Shown: positions 34,595-43,440, numbered from the stretch's first letter. The stretch is 64,000 nucleotides of DNA from Fusobacteriota bacterium (GCA_009773805.1 WTXA01000002.1:372001-436000); one strand, 5' to 3'. Translations and numbers: made by a program. The notes: generated from the letters alone by a model not told the origin.

Positions 34595-35971
34595 TTATCT
34601 ATAAGAAAAGTGCAAAATTGTTACAGTATTTTCATCAATTTTGAATAAATCACTAATTCCTATCCCTGGTATGAATACTAATTTATCATTTTGAGACACA
34701 ATTAAAGGTAATTCATCTCTAGTTTGCGCTTCTATACCTCTATCTATGAATAGTTTTTTTAATTTTCTTTCAATTTTGTTACCTATAACAAAAAACAAAT
34801 CACCAGATTTTCTATTCCTAGCCTTTAAAGGCCAAGTCAATTTATTAAAATCTACATAACCTTCAAAAGAATCTCTTTTTATATAGATATCTTTCCCAGG
34901 CAGTTCATTTATGACTTCCAATTTTAGTATTTTACCTGCAAATTCATATTGCCCTGGTTTTTCTATTAAAAATTCTAGAGACTCATAAGTTAAAACTTTC
35001 TTTCTCATGTCTAATATTAAGCCATCTTTATTTCTATATAGATTTATTCCATTTGGTAGTCCAAGTTTATTATTTTGCTTTTTTTGTATTTTCTTAATAT
35101 ATTCGTCTGCTTTTTCAACAAATTTATACTCTAGGTACATATGACTTAGTTCTTTATAGGCTTTTATTAACAATCTTCTTCTAATAGCTAGGTGTAATTC
35201 TATTATTTTTTCATTGATTATTATGTATTGATCTTTATGTTCTATATATTTATTATAATATTTGTCTACTTCCGATTCTATAAAATTATTATCTTCTCTA
35301 ATTATTTCACCTGTTTTTACTAGATTGTTTTCAATTTGAGGATTGTATTTTTTTAGTATAGGTAAAAGTTTTATTCTTATCTTGTTTCTTGCATACCTAG
35401 TTTGTAGATTGCTTTTGTCTGTCCTATATTCTAGCCCTAATTCATTTACTTTTTCTTCAATTTTATCTCTAGTGATATTAAGGAGAGGTCTTATTATATT
35501 ATTCTTATCTATAAACATACCTCTTAGGCCTTCGGCTCCTGTTCCTCTTATTAGATGCATTAATATTGTTTCTGCTTGGTCCTTTTGGTGGTGGGCTACT
35601 GCTATTTTTCTAAAAGAAAATTGCTCCTTTAGGGAATTTAAATACTCGTATCTTAATTTTCTAGCGCCTTCTTCTATTGACCACTTATTGGATTGAGATA
35701 CTTTTTTTACATCAATATTTATAGTATGGTAGTGAATCAACCATTTACTACATAACTGTTTTACCAGTTGCTGATCTTTGTCGCTTTCTTTTTTTCTTAG
35801 CATGTGGTTGATGTGTGCTGCTTCTATTTCTATTCCAAGTTCTTCTTTATACTTATTTAGTAAATATAGAAGAAGGACAGAGTCCATTCCACCTGAGACA
35901 GCTACTAAAATTCTATCACCAGGTCTGATATCGGTCTTTTCTTTTATATTTTTTAAAAACTGTTCTTCCAT
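34595..35971 (-). CDS. tilS: tRNA(Ile)-lysidine synthetase
   Basis: Modifies C34 of the CAU-anticodon isoleucine tRNA to lysidine. The PP-loop VAVSGGMDSVLLLYLL is at about residues 24-38, followed by HINHMLR and AVAHHQKDQAETILMHLIRGTG. The C-terminal TilS domain ends GDLFFVIGN...FIDRGIEAQTRDELPLI. At 458 residues it is normal. The stop lies 71 nt before the ftsH start. Confidence 0.93.
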   Translation of the reverse strand: MEEQFLKNIKEKTDIRPGDRILVAVSGGMDSVLLLYLLNKYKEELGIEIEAAHINHMLRKKESDKDQQLVKQLCSKWLIHYHTINIDVKKVSQSNKWSIEEGARKLRYEYLNSLKEQFSFRKIAVAHHQKDQAETILMHLIRGTGAEGLRGMFIDKNNIIRPLLNITRDKIEEKVNELGLEYRTDKSNLQTRYARNKIRIKLLPILKKYNPQIENNLVKTGEIIREDNNFIESEVDKYYNKYIEHKDQYIIINEKIIELHLAIRRRLLIKAYKELSHMYLEYKFVEKADEYIKKIQKKQNNKLGLPNGINLYRNKDGLILDMRKKVLTYESLEFLIEKPGQYEFAGKILKLEVINELPGKDIYIKRDSFEGYVDFNKLTWPLKARNRKSGDLFFVIGNKIERKLKKLFIDRGIEAQTRDELPLIVSQNDKLVFIPGIGISDLFKIDENTVTILHFSYR

Positions 35972-36019
35972 AATACACGCACTTTCCTAAGCATTCATTT
36001 CTAATTATATCATAGACTA

Positions 36020-36058
36020 AAAAAAGTACACCTCGAATATTAATATCCGAGGTGTACT
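36020..36058 (-). terminator. terminator of amino acid permease gene
   Basis: 11-bp stem AGTACACCTCG/CGAGGTGTACT (36025-36035, 36048-36058) and a seven-T tail on the minus strand. Confidence 0.88.
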
Positions 36059-36082
36059 ACTGTCTAATAAAATATTTATCTA

Positions 36083-37465
36083 CTATTTTTTAAAGAACTC
36101 TTTACCTTTGCCACCTTTAACTAATACACCAATAATCATAATTACTGCAAATATAGCTAGGTATCCAAATACGCTTTCCATACCGTGTGAGAAGAAAGCA
36201 GCTATAACCATGAAAACACATCCAATTATAGCCAATACTGGTACTATAAAACGTTTCCAAGTTGATAGATCTTTTTCCTTCATCATCATTCCAATAAAAA
36301 TTGGGATATATAAAGCATAGATTGTTACAATAGGTATTTCTGATGAGTCAAAATTGAAGTTGAAAACACCAAATCCACCAAACCAAGGATCTGTAAGATT
36401 AGCACCATAGAAGTAAACTAACCATGCAGCGCTTAGTAGTAATCCAAAAATTGCTGAATTACTTGGGATATTTGTAGCTTTATCAATTTGATTCATAACA
36501 TTAACTTTTGGTCCTTCATTTCTAGCAGCAAGTGAATACATGCCTCTTGTGCAACCTAGCATTAGTCCATTTAATGTTCCTAGACAAGAAATGATTATGA
36601 ATACAAATAATAGTGTTCCACCTACGCTTGAGAAGATTGTTTCAAAGGCTATTCTAGCACCATCTTGTCCCCCAGCCATCATTACTTCATTAGTAACTGC
36701 GCCTGCAAGTCCAATGTAGTAAAGGATATATACTGTAATTACAATGAATGATCCTAAAACTAATGCTTTAGGTAGATTTTTCTTTGATTCTCTTAATTCA
36801 GCGTTTATACTTGTTGCAATAATCCAACCTTCATAAGCGAATGCTGTTGCAACTACTGCTGTAAATAGTCCTTGTAGAGGATCTACATTTTCTACTACTG
36901 TTGTGAAGTTTGTTACTGTCATTCCATTGGCTAAACCAACTATTGTTCCAATAATTGCCATTAGTACTAATGGAATTAATTTAATAACAGTTGCAGTTAC
37001 TTGGAATTTTCCGGCTAGTACAGGTGATAGTGCATTTAATGCATAACTAGCAACCAAGAAGAATCCAGCTAGTACCATTGTTTGTGGGCCTACAATGTCC
37101 CATCCTAATAGTACTCCAGTAAATCTTGCTGATACCCAAGCCAACACTGAGGTTAGTGTAGGATAATAAATAAGTGCCATAAACCAACCAACATAATATG
37201 CATAATTCTTTCCTAGTGTTGCTTCAGCATAGTCAACTACACCGTTTACGTACTCATATCTAGTTGCCATAATAGCAAAAGTATAAGCACATGATACCAT
37301 GATAACACCACCGATAATCCATCCTAAAATACCAAGCGGTAAATCTCCTCCGGTTGCTACTAGTATTTTCTCAGCCTTAAAGAAAACACCGCTACCGATT
37401 ACAATTCCAACAACCATGGCGATTGCTGTAAATAGGCCGTATTTTTTTGTTAATCCTTGTTCCAT
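36083..37465 (-). CDS. amino acid permease, APC family
   Basis: A membrane transporter with twelve hydrophobic helices. The first helix AIAMVVGIVIGSGVFFKAEKIL is the unwound GSGxF substrate-binding motif of APC carriers, and the helix-6 region ATAFAYEGWIIATSINAELRESKKNLPKAL is family-typical, resembling LAT/serine-threonine exchangers. An in-frame ATG at 37507 would add 14 residues, but AGAAAGGTG sits just before the ATG at 37465, giving 460 residues. The gene stands alone with its own terminator; substrate unknown. Confidence 0.88.
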   Translation of the reverse strand: MEQGLTKKYGLFTAIAMVVGIVIGSGVFFKAEKILVATGGDLPLGILGWIIGGVIMVSCAYTFAIMATRYEYVNGVVDYAEATLGKNYAYYVGWFMALIYYPTLTSVLAWVSARFTGVLLGWDIVGPQTMVLAGFFLVASYALNALSPVLAGKFQVTATVIKLIPLVLMAIIGTIVGLANGMTVTNFTTVVENVDPLQGLFTAVVATAFAYEGWIIATSINAELRESKKNLPKALVLGSFIVITVYILYYIGLAGAVTNEVMMAGGQDGARIAFETIFSSVGGTLLFVFIIISCLGTLNGLMLGCTRGMYSLAARNEGPKVNVMNQIDKATNIPSNSAIFGLLLSAAWLVYFYGANLTDPWFGGFGVFNFNFDSSEIPIVTIYALYIPIFIGMMMKEKDLSTWKRFIVPVLAIIGCVFMVIAAFFSHGMESVFGYLAIFAVIMIIGVLVKGGKGKEFFKK

Positions 37466-37507
37466 TTTTTTCACCTTTCTCTTATAAATTTGTTCTATAC
37501 AGTCCAT

Positions 37508-37781
37508 TTATAACCGTCTTTGCTTTCTCAATGCTTAGATGTTTCACAACCATCTAAAAAACACTTCAATAACAAGACAAATATAACAAATTGTTTCTAA
37601 TATTCTTAATATATAGTATCAGGTAAATTATGTACATTTTATATAATTCTACCATATATTAGTCTATATGCAATACTTAATTTTACATAAAAAAACAGAC
37701 ATGCTCCACATATCCGTTTTTGTATTCTATATACTACTAAATTTATATTATTTCTTAGCAATTTTAATTGTTGTCTCTAAT
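37508..37781. other. intergenic region between permease and ppa genes
   Basis: 274 bp with no gene. It holds one hairpin (AGATG/CATCT around 37537-37556) in the permease leader and AT-rich tracts; I see no riboswitch or clear promoter. Confidence 0.4.
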
Positions 37782-38312
37782 CTACTTGTTAAATTGTTTT
37801 TTATATCCCTCTATACATTCGTCTATCAGTCTAATAGCTTCTTCCTGACCATTAATACCAATAAGTGCAGTTTCTTTACCTTCTAGTGATTTATATACTG
37901 TGAAGAAGTGACTCATTTCATCAAACATGTGTTGAGGTAATTCACCAATATTCTGATAATTATTATACATGGGATCATCAAAGGGTATTGCAATAACTTT
38001 TTCATCCTTGTATCCTTGATCTTCCATTATTATTACACCTATAGGATAACATCTAACAAGAGTCATCGGTCCAATAGCCTCTGAACATAAAACTAAAACA
38101 TCCAAAGGATCATTATCATAACCATAAGTCAAAGGTATAAAGCCATAGTTTGCTGGATAATGAGTAGAAGTATATAGAACTCTATCGAGTTTTAGCATAC
38201 CAGTTTCTTTGTCCATTTCGTACTTTGCCTTACTTCCTTTGGATATTTCTATAACAGCTGTAAAATCGTTGCTTTTTATCCTATCCTTAGGCATATCGTG
38301 CCAGATGTTCAT
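37782..38312 (-). CDS. ppa: inorganic pyrophosphatase, family I
   Basis: Hydrolyses pyrophosphate from biosynthetic reactions. The soluble family I signature is seen in VIEISKGSKAKYEMDKETG, YPANYGFIPLTYGYDNDPLDVLVL with the metal-binding DxDPxD-type cluster, and EDQGYKDEKVIAIP. In-frame GTG at 38321 lies in the GGGGTG ribosome site; the ATG at 38312 is the start (176 residues). Many clostridia use family II or membrane pyrophosphatases, so a family I enzyme is a mild distinguishing trait. Confidence 0.93.
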   Translation of the reverse strand: MNIWHDMPKDRIKSNDFTAVIEISKGSKAKYEMDKETGMLKLDRVLYTSTHYPANYGFIPLTYGYDNDPLDVLVLCSEAIGPMTLVRCYPIGVIIMEDQGYKDEKVIAIPFDDPMYNNYQNIGELPQHMFDEMSHFFTVYKSLEGKETALIGINGQEEAIRLIDECIEGYKKQFNK

Positions 38313-38393
38313 CAAAATCACCCCTTTGCTTTAGACCAAATTCATTTAAAGAAGTTTTCTTAAATAAGAATCCCTTTAAACCTATTTTTTTAT

Positions 38394-38978
38394 TTATTTG
38401 TTTTTATTTTTTTCTAAATAAAATGTTGCTTCCATGTCAGCAGTTACAAGGGCTAAGGAAAGTGGAAATTTTTCCATTGCATCACTGATCATTCTTTTAT
38501 CTTCAATACCAGAGAATCCCATATGGAAGCGAATAGCAAAAGCTTCATCTCTACTTAATCTTATAAACCCATTAATAATATATACTGATTTTTCACCATG
38601 TCCATATGGCAGATTGTCAAGATAATCGTAAGATGGCACTTGTTGCCAAACCCCATCTGCCCCTTTAACATTTCTACTACCTAGTTTATAGCAATTAACC
38701 TTGCATAAATCATGTAGTAAAGCTACTATGGCTATTGATTCTTCTGAAGCTTCAACCTTGTAAATCTCATTTACTCTAAGTCTACTCATATAATCTTTGA
38801 GACAGTCGTAAACATTTAAACTATGTTCAACAAGACCTCCTGGATAGGCTCCGTGAAATCTAGTGCTTGCAGGAGCTGTAAAGAAATCTGATTTTTCTAG
38901 ATATTCTAATAGTTTATCGCTACCTTCTCTAGTAATTAATTCCTTGTAAATTTGTATAAATCTATCTTTATTTTCCAT
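38394..38978 (-). CDS. HD-domain phosphohydrolase
   Basis: A 194-residue HD-superfamily protein: the first metal histidine is in STRFHGAYPGGLVEHSLNVYDCL, the HD pair in ALLHDLCKVNCYK, and later HGEKSVYII and RFHMGF supply further histidines. The GGLVEHSLNV pattern is shared with the HD part of YhaM-type nucleases, but no OB domain is present. Substrate is unknown, likely a nucleotide or RNA end. It lies 72 nt upstream of ppa. Confidence 0.82.
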   Translation of the reverse strand: MENKDRFIQIYKELITREGSDKLLEYLEKSDFFTAPASTRFHGAYPGGLVEHSLNVYDCLKDYMSRLRVNEIYKVEASEESIAIVALLHDLCKVNCYKLGSRNVKGADGVWQQVPSYDYLDNLPYGHGEKSVYIINGFIRLSRDEAFAIRFHMGFSGIEDKRMISDAMEKFPLSLALVTADMEATFYLEKNKNK

Positions 38979-39049
38979 ATTTTCTCCTAAAAACTAATAA
39001 CTTCATCATATTATATCATAATTTATGTGCTGATGACTGTATAAATAAA

Positions 39050-39082
39050 AATCACCAATTAATTTCAAATTAATTGGTGATT
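39050..39082 (-). terminator. terminator of signal peptidase-like gene
   Basis: Perfect stem AATCACCAATTAAT/ATTAATTGGTGATT and TTTTTATTT tail on the minus strand. Confidence 0.8.
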
Positions 39083-39101
39083 AGAATTATAAGCTCTTTT
39101 T

Positions 39102-39596
39102 CTAATCATCTAATAAAAATTTTATTAAATAAGGAATAACTAGAAGCCCCAATATTATAGTCGAAGAAATAATTTTTCCTTTAGTTTCACTAATAAAATT
39201 ATTTATATAACCCAAATAAGGAATATCATAAACTACCTTACCTAAGATACTAACATAAGTTATTTCCTTTGCAGAATCTACATTTATATTATCCCCTCTA
39301 ATTTCAAAAATTCTTTTTACAATATTTTTATTTACAATTCTTGAAATATCATAACTATATTTTTTATCACTAGTAGTAAAAGCGATAACATCATCAGGAT
39401 AAATTTTAGTAACATCTATCTCATTCAAGAGCACTAAACTACCAACTGAATAACTAGGTGACATATCATTATCATTTACACTTAAAGGATAAAATTTCAC
39501 TAATGGTAGTATAAATATCGAAAGTATAATAAGGCTATAAATCAAAATACATAATAAAACAGTATACTTGACAATTTTAAATATTTCTTCTTTCAT
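39102..39596 (-). CDS. signal peptidase I-like (SipW type) protein without catalytic residues
   Basis: A 164-residue membrane protein with one N-terminal helix (about 12-33), a C-terminal helix (about 142-160) and an S26B/SipW-type domain between. Family motifs persist: VGSLVLL after the active-site block, then GDNINVDSAKEITYVSILGKVVYDIPYLGYI. But the catalytic SGSM reads DNDM (Asp44 for Ser) and the THR base motif reads ISR (Ser85 for His). It is therefore predicted to be inactive as a peptidase. Single-gene unit, between the antiporter and the HD gene; it is not a prepilin peptidase. Confidence 0.75.
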   Translation of the reverse strand: MKEEIFKIVKYTVLLCILIYSLIILSIFILPLVKFYPLSVNDNDMSPSYSVGSLVLLNEIDVTKIYPDDVIAFTTSDKKYSYDISRIVNKNIVKRIFEIRGDNINVDSAKEITYVSILGKVVYDIPYLGYINNFISETKGKIISSTIILGLLVIPYLIKFLLDD

Positions 39597-39683
39597 TGTT
39601 TATCCCTTCAAAATAGTATTATTATTTGTATATATTGTATCATAGCTAATTAGTATAAAATACTGAAATTTAACATTCTTGTG

Positions 39684-40859
39684 TTATATCAAAAGTTTTT
39701 CTGCCGTAGAATTAATAGCTATGGAACCAAGAGGTGCAGTTACTAATATAGATAATACTGCAATAGCTAGTATTATCTCACCTGCTGGTAAACCAAGGCC
39801 TAAGGGAATAGCCCCTATTGCTGCTTGTACAGTAGCTTTAGGTATATAGGCTATGACGCAAAATAGTCTTTCTTTATAGTTCAACTTTGTTCCTAGAGTA
39901 GATAATAAAACACCAATACTCCTAGCACAAAGACCTATAAAGATAATTAACAACCCTTTCAACCCTGCTTGAATAGCAACTTGTATATTAACCTGTGAAC
40001 CTACAAGAACAAAAAGAATCAATTCAGCAAAAACCCAAAGTTTATCAAACTTCAACGATAACCTATTGGCCACAATAGGTCTTTTCTCAAGTATGATAAA
40101 GCCAATGGCCATCACTCCAAGTAATCCAGCTATTTCCAGTTTATTCTTCAAGGCGTTTTCTATTACTGTTATTAATATTGCTATTCCAAGTATAATCATT
40201 ACTTTCCTAGTATCTCTAATATGAAAATTCTTAAAAAGTTTAACTAATATTAAACCAAAAAAAACTCCAAGTATTATTCCTAATAAAATTGAAATTGGTA
40301 TATTTAGAAGTTCTATCCCCACATTTATTTTAGAGCCTCCATAAAGTCCTAGAAAAGTAGTGAAGATAGTTATAGCAAAAACATCGTCTATTGAAGCACT
40401 TGCTAGAATAAGTGTCGGTATGCCTTTTTTAACCCCAAGTCTCATATCCTGATATTTCAACATTAATGGTACTACGACGGCAGGGGATACTGCAGCTAGG
40501 GTAAATCCTAGGATACCACCTTCTATAAAAGAAAAATCAAAAAGCCACATAGATACTAAAGCTATGGTCAAGCCTTCTAGAATACCTGGTATACAACTCA
40601 TTTTAATTGCTGTAGCTCCTACTTTAGCAAGTTGTGACTTACTAATACCAAGGCCTGCTCTTAAAAGTATGATAATTAATGCAATTTTTCTTAAGTCTCC
40701 TGATATTCTTAAAAGGTCACCATCAAGCCAGTTCAATACATAGGGGCCTAATACTATTCCAAGTAGGAGCATCCCAAGTAGTCCTGGTAGGCCTATTTTT
40801 TTAAATATTGCATTGGCAGCTAATCCAAATATTAGTATTATTGCTAGACTTGTAGTCAT
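39684..40859 (-). CDS. cation:proton antiporter (CPA family), fluoride-riboswitch controlled
   Basis: A CPA-type antiporter of 391 residues with about twelve helices. Signature regions are GLPGLLGMLLLGIVLGP, LRAGLGISKSQL, the paired-residue helix ILASASIDDVFAITIF and the C-terminal ATVQAAIGAIPLGLGLP. Antiporters of this clade recur behind fluoride riboswitches and are thought to support fluoride tolerance; an ordinary Na+/H+ role is also possible. The in-frame ATG at 40892 lies in the riboswitch terminator; the one at 40859, after GGATGGTGAT, is the start. Confidence 0.88.
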   Translation of the reverse strand: MTTSLAIILIFGLAANAIFKKIGLPGLLGMLLLGIVLGPYVLNWLDGDLLRISGDLRKIALIIILLRAGLGISKSQLAKVGATAIKMSCIPGILEGLTIALVSMWLFDFSFIEGGILGFTLAAVSPAVVVPLMLKYQDMRLGVKKGIPTLILASASIDDVFAITIFTTFLGLYGGSKINVGIELLNIPISILLGIILGVFFGLILVKLFKNFHIRDTRKVMIILGIAILITVIENALKNKLEIAGLLGVMAIGFIILEKRPIVANRLSLKFDKLWVFAELILFVLVGSQVNIQVAIQAGLKGLLIIFIGLCARSIGVLLSTLGTKLNYKERLFCVIAYIPKATVQAAIGAIPLGLGLPAGEIILAIAVLSILVTAPLGSIAINSTAEKLLI

Positions 40860-40880
40860 ATAATCACCATCCTTCTCTTT

Positions 40881-40970
40881 AATAAAAAACACTCCTACAC
40901 GGAGCAGTATTGCTGCAGCATGTAGGAGTCATCAGCTTTATAAAGCGTTTTTGGCGAACTCCATCGCCAT
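40881..40970 (-). promoter_or_regulatory. fluoride riboswitch (crcB motif) with overlapping terminator
   Basis: On the minus strand GGCGATGGAGTTCGCC (from 40968) is followed by AAAAACGC, a short stem and GCTGATGACTCCTAC, the conserved fluoride aptamer core. ACTCCTACA (40929-40921) also pairs perfectly with TGTAGGAGT (40899-40891), followed by a six-T run. Aptamer and terminator share that strand, so fluoride binding should prevent termination and turn the antiporter on. TGATATAAT at 40998-40990 is the likely promoter. Confidence 0.9.
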
Positions 40971-41023
40971 TTTTTATATATTTGAATAAATTATATCATA
41001 ATTTTTATTATCTTAAAAGAATG

Positions 41024-41056
41024 AAAAAACCCTCGGCGTCAATAACACTGAGGGTT
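41024..41056 (-). terminator. terminator after tRNA-Met
   Basis: Stem AACCCTCGG/CTGAGGGTT with one G-T pair and a six-T tail on the minus strand. Confidence 0.82.
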
Positions 41057-41065
41057 GTTGAATAT

Positions 41066-41142
41066 TGGTAGCGACGGCTGGGATCGAACCAGCGACCTCA
41101 CGGGTATGAGCCGTGCGCTCTAACCACCTGAGCTACATCGCC
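41066..41142 (-). tRNA. tRNA-Met, elongator (anticodon CAT)
   Basis: 77 nt with encoded CCA: GGCGATG acceptor, CTCATAC anticodon loop with CAT, GGTTCGATCC T arm. The body matches Firmicute elongator tRNA-Met (ACGG...CCCGTGAGGTCG). It lies behind the divIC/S1 genes. Confidence 0.93.
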
Positions 41143-41171
41143 AAATACTACCTACCTATTTTACATAAAAG

Positions 41172-41194
41172 AAAACCCTTTTGTCAAGGGTTTT
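41172..41194 (-). terminator. hairpin at end of S1 gene
   Basis: Stem AAAACCCTT/AAGGGTTTT just at the S1 stop codon with a short CTTTTA tail; a weak terminator that may allow read-through into tRNA-Met. Confidence 0.55.
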
Positions 41195-41606
41195 AGTTTT
41201 TCTTCTTCTTTTTTCTTGATAAATCCTGACTTCTTCTTGCATCTAGTTGAATTTCTTCACTTTCTTTCAAAAACTTAGCTAACTTATCCTCAAAGTTCTC
41301 CGGTTTGACTGACTCTTGAACCCTTTTCTTAAAAGGAGTGAAAGGTGCAGACTTAGCTTGATTACCAGCATTTTCCTGTGCTTTCTTGATGGATAAAACC
41401 AATTTACCATTATCTTCAACTTTTAATACCTTAACCTTAACAGCATCACCAATTTTATAGATATCTTTAATATCCTTAACGAAATCCGATGAAACCTCAG
41501 AAATATGAACTAAACCAGTAACCTCATTATTAATTTTCACAAATGCTCCGAAAGTAGTAATTCCTGAAATTACACCTTCAACAATCTGATCCTTGCTAAA
41601 ATCCAT
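41193..41606 (-). CDS. S1 RNA-binding domain protein (YabR-like)
   Basis: A 137-residue protein with one N-terminal S1 domain (VEGVISGITTFGAFVKINNEVTGLVHISEVS...GDAVKVKVLKVEDNGKLVLSIK) and a lysine-rich tail. It corresponds to YabR, which follows divIC in Bacillus. GGGAGG precedes the ATG at 41606; an upstream ATG at 41624 overlaps divIC and is less likely. Confidence 0.85.
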   Translation of the reverse strand: MDFSKDQIVEGVISGITTFGAFVKINNEVTGLVHISEVSSDFVKDIKDIYKIGDAVKVKVLKVEDNGKLVLSIKKAQENAGNQAKSAPFTPFKKRVQESVKPENFEDKLAKFLKESEEIQLDARRSQDLSRKKKKKN

Positions 41607-41620
41607 CTGTCCTCCCATAA

Positions 41621-41977
41621 TCAATTAATATTCTCTAAAATATAAACAACTTCTCCAGGTTTTATTAAACCCAACTTATCTTTAGCCATAAGCTCTATTT
41701 CTGCGTCACTAAGTAAATTCTCCTGTGCCTCAAGCAGCACTTCCTTTTCATAGTACAAGTCATTTATCCTAGCTTCAAGTTCACGGTTATTATAATACAA
41801 CTCCACACTATCCAAAATACTCTTGCCAATATTGAATACAAAAAAGCCTACACTAATAAACAAAGCAGACATAACTAAAAAGTTAAGCAAAGAAAACCCA
41901 AACCGACCTTTAACCTTTTTTACTTGCTTAACCACAGGTAATGAGTGAACTCTCCTCTTCTTTAAATCAATTTTCAA
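41621..41977 (-). CDS. divIC: septum formation initiator, DivIC/FtsL family
   Basis: A small bitopic division protein. A basic cytoplasmic N-terminus (KIDLKKRRVHSLPVVKQVKKVKG) leads to one transmembrane helix (about 36-58), an extracellular coiled coil (NNRELEARINDLYYEKEVLLEAQ) and the typical end AKDKLGLIKPGEVVYI. GGAGG lies 7 nt before TTG at 41977, giving 118 residues; the ATG at 42004 lacks a ribosome site. Context (S4 protein, S1 protein) matches the divIC region of Bacillus. Confidence 0.85.
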   Translation of the reverse strand: MKIDLKKRRVHSLPVVKQVKKVKGRFGFSLLNFLVMSALFISVGFFVFNIGKSILDSVELYYNNRELEARINDLYYEKEVLLEAQENLLSDAEIELMAKDKLGLIKPGEVVYILENIN

Positions 41978-42021
41978 AACTATACCTCCAGGCACTATAA
42001 ACATATTATATGAAAAAAACC

Positions 42022-42858
42022 CTATAAATTCAACAATCTACAAGCATTCTTACCAAGAACAAGTCCCAATTCATCATCAGACAGTCCACTTTTCTCAAAA
42101 TATGCCTTATACCTCCCAATTGACAGCAAAGGAAAATCACTACCAAACAATACCTTATGTAAAATACAAATCTCTCTAAATACCCTAAATACCTCTGGTT
42201 TATACAAATAAATACCAGCAGCGGTGTCATAATAAACATTAGACAAACTAGAACCTAACTCCTTCATCAACTCATAAAAAGGCAAACCTCCACCAAAATG
42301 AGCAAAAACCAATTTATTTTCAGGAAAATCTTGAGCAATCATACAGATCTCCTTAGGAGTAACTTCAACCTTACCTACATAATCATGCCCTACAGGCTCA
42401 TTACTATGAATAACAACAGGTACATCAGCTTCTTTGGCAAGACCCATTAGACCAGCCAAATCTTCCTTCTTATGAGGATCTATACCTTGACCAGACAAGA
42501 ACATCTCCCCAACTCCAGATAAACCAGCTTCAATACACCTATTAAACTCAGTTTCAAAACCTTTTTCCTTAGGTGAAATAGCCATAAACCCAACAATTCT
42601 ATCAGGATACTTTTTAACAAGTTCAATAGTATAGTCATTAACATATCTACATAAGCCTATATCCCTAAAAGAAAAACCAGTTACAACTCCAACATCAAAG
42701 CCACTTTTATCCAAATCGGTAATTACAGCTTCCCCATTAGCGAACTTGTTTAAAGGACTATCTGCCAACAAAGCCCAATAAGCTTCCTTGTCATAAATCG
42801 ACTTATAGTCCCTGATCAAATCATCAGGAGTAACATGAATATGAAAATCAACTTTCAC
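42022..42858 (-). CDS. amidohydrolase-superfamily TIM-barrel protein
   Basis: A 278-residue metal-dependent hydrolase of the amidohydrolase_2 type: N-terminal metal pair DFHIHVTPDD, then VVIHSNEP, LVFAHFGGGLPF and the late aspartate in LFGSDFPLLSIG. Substrate unknown (family members decarboxylate or hydrolyse cyclic acids). Starts at GTG, overlapping the S4 gene stop by one base. It occupies the place of yabP/yabQ in the Bacillus order, so it may be a recent insertion into this operon. Confidence 0.85.
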   Translation of the reverse strand: MKVDFHIHVTPDDLIRDYKSIYDKEAYWALLADSPLNKFANGEAVITDLDKSGFDVGVVTGFSFRDIGLCRYVNDYTIELVKKYPDRIVGFMAISPKEKGFETEFNRCIEAGLSGVGEMFLSGQGIDPHKKEDLAGLMGLAKEADVPVVIHSNEPVGHDYVGKVEVTPKEICMIAQDFPENKLVFAHFGGGLPFYELMKELGSSLSNVYYDTAAGIYLYKPEVFRVFREICILHKVLFGSDFPLLSIGRYKAYFEKSGLSDDELGLVLGKNACRLLNL

Positions 42859-43121
42859 TAATCATCACCTATTCTCTCAACACCCAATAAATCATAAAGG
42901 CTGCCTACATCTTCTTTTTTAACAACTTCTCTAATATCAGTAACCTTAACAATAGTTTTTCTGCTACCAAATAAGATTTGGATGACATCTTCTACTTTAA
43001 CCTCATAACTACCCTTAACAAATTTATCATTAACAACAATCTTATGATTATCACAAAGCTCCTTGCCAACGCTTCTTCTCTTGACTAGTCTTGTGATTTT
43101 TAAATACTTATCTATTCTCAT
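42858..43121 (-). CDS. rqcP: S4-domain RNA-binding protein, RqcP/Hsp15-like
   Basis: An 87-residue S4 protein: MRIDKYLKITRLVKRRSVGKELCDNHKIVVNDKFVKGSYEV is the S4 RNA-binding motif. RqcP (YabO) binds stalled 50S-peptidyl-tRNA complexes and works with RqcH in alanine tailing. Position between hup and divIC agrees with Bacillus and other Firmicutes. Confidence 0.88.
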   Translation of the reverse strand: MRIDKYLKITRLVKRRSVGKELCDNHKIVVNDKFVKGSYEVKVEDVIQILFGSRKTIVKVTDIREVVKKEDVGSLYDLLGVERIGDD

Positions 43122-43134
43122 ATAATATCATAAA

Positions 43135-43160
43135 AAAAGACCGGTTAATTCCGGTCTTTT
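43135..43160 (-). terminator. terminator of hup
   Basis: Stem AAAAGACCGG/CCGGTCTTTT with six-base loop and seven T on the minus strand; it sits directly upstream of rqcP. Confidence 0.85.
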
Positions 43161-43164
43161 CATA

Positions 43165-43440
43165 CTATTTCTTAACTGTATCCTTTAAAGCTTTTCCGGC
43201 TTTAAATGCTGGTACTTGTGAAGCTGGAATTTTTATTGATTCATTTGTTTTTGGGTTATGTCCTGTTCTTGCGGCTCTGCTTCTTACTTCGAAGGTTCCA
43301 AATCCAACTAATTGAACTTTTTCCCCTTTTGCTAATGTTTCAGTAATGGAATCAAAAACTGCCGCTACTGCTTTTTCAGCATCCTTTTTAGATAATCCTG
43401 CACTTGCAGCAACGCTGCTAACTAATTCGCCTTTGTTCAT
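43165..43440 (-). CDS. hup: HU family DNA-binding protein
   Basis: A 91-residue histone-like protein that bends and compacts [35 protein letters not shown], then [20 protein letters not shown] and [17 protein letters not shown] show the complete HU fold with the flexible DNA-binding arms. GAGGAGG precedes the start. Confidence 0.97.
   Translation of the reverse strand: MNKGELVSSVAASAGLSKKDAEKAVAAVFDSITETLAKGEKVQLVGFGTFEVRSRAARTGHNPKTNESIKIPASQVPAFKAGKALKDTVKK

Noticed and set aside
39102-39596. Prepilin peptidase for the Tad pilus.
   Set aside because: It has two membrane helices and a SipW-like domain, not the aspartate-based GxGD fold of prepilin peptidases.
41066-41142. tRNA-Ile2 (CAT, the TilS substrate).
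   Set aside because: The anticodon loop CTCATAC and body match elongator tRNA-Met; tRNA-Ile2 usually has CTCATAA and a different acceptor.
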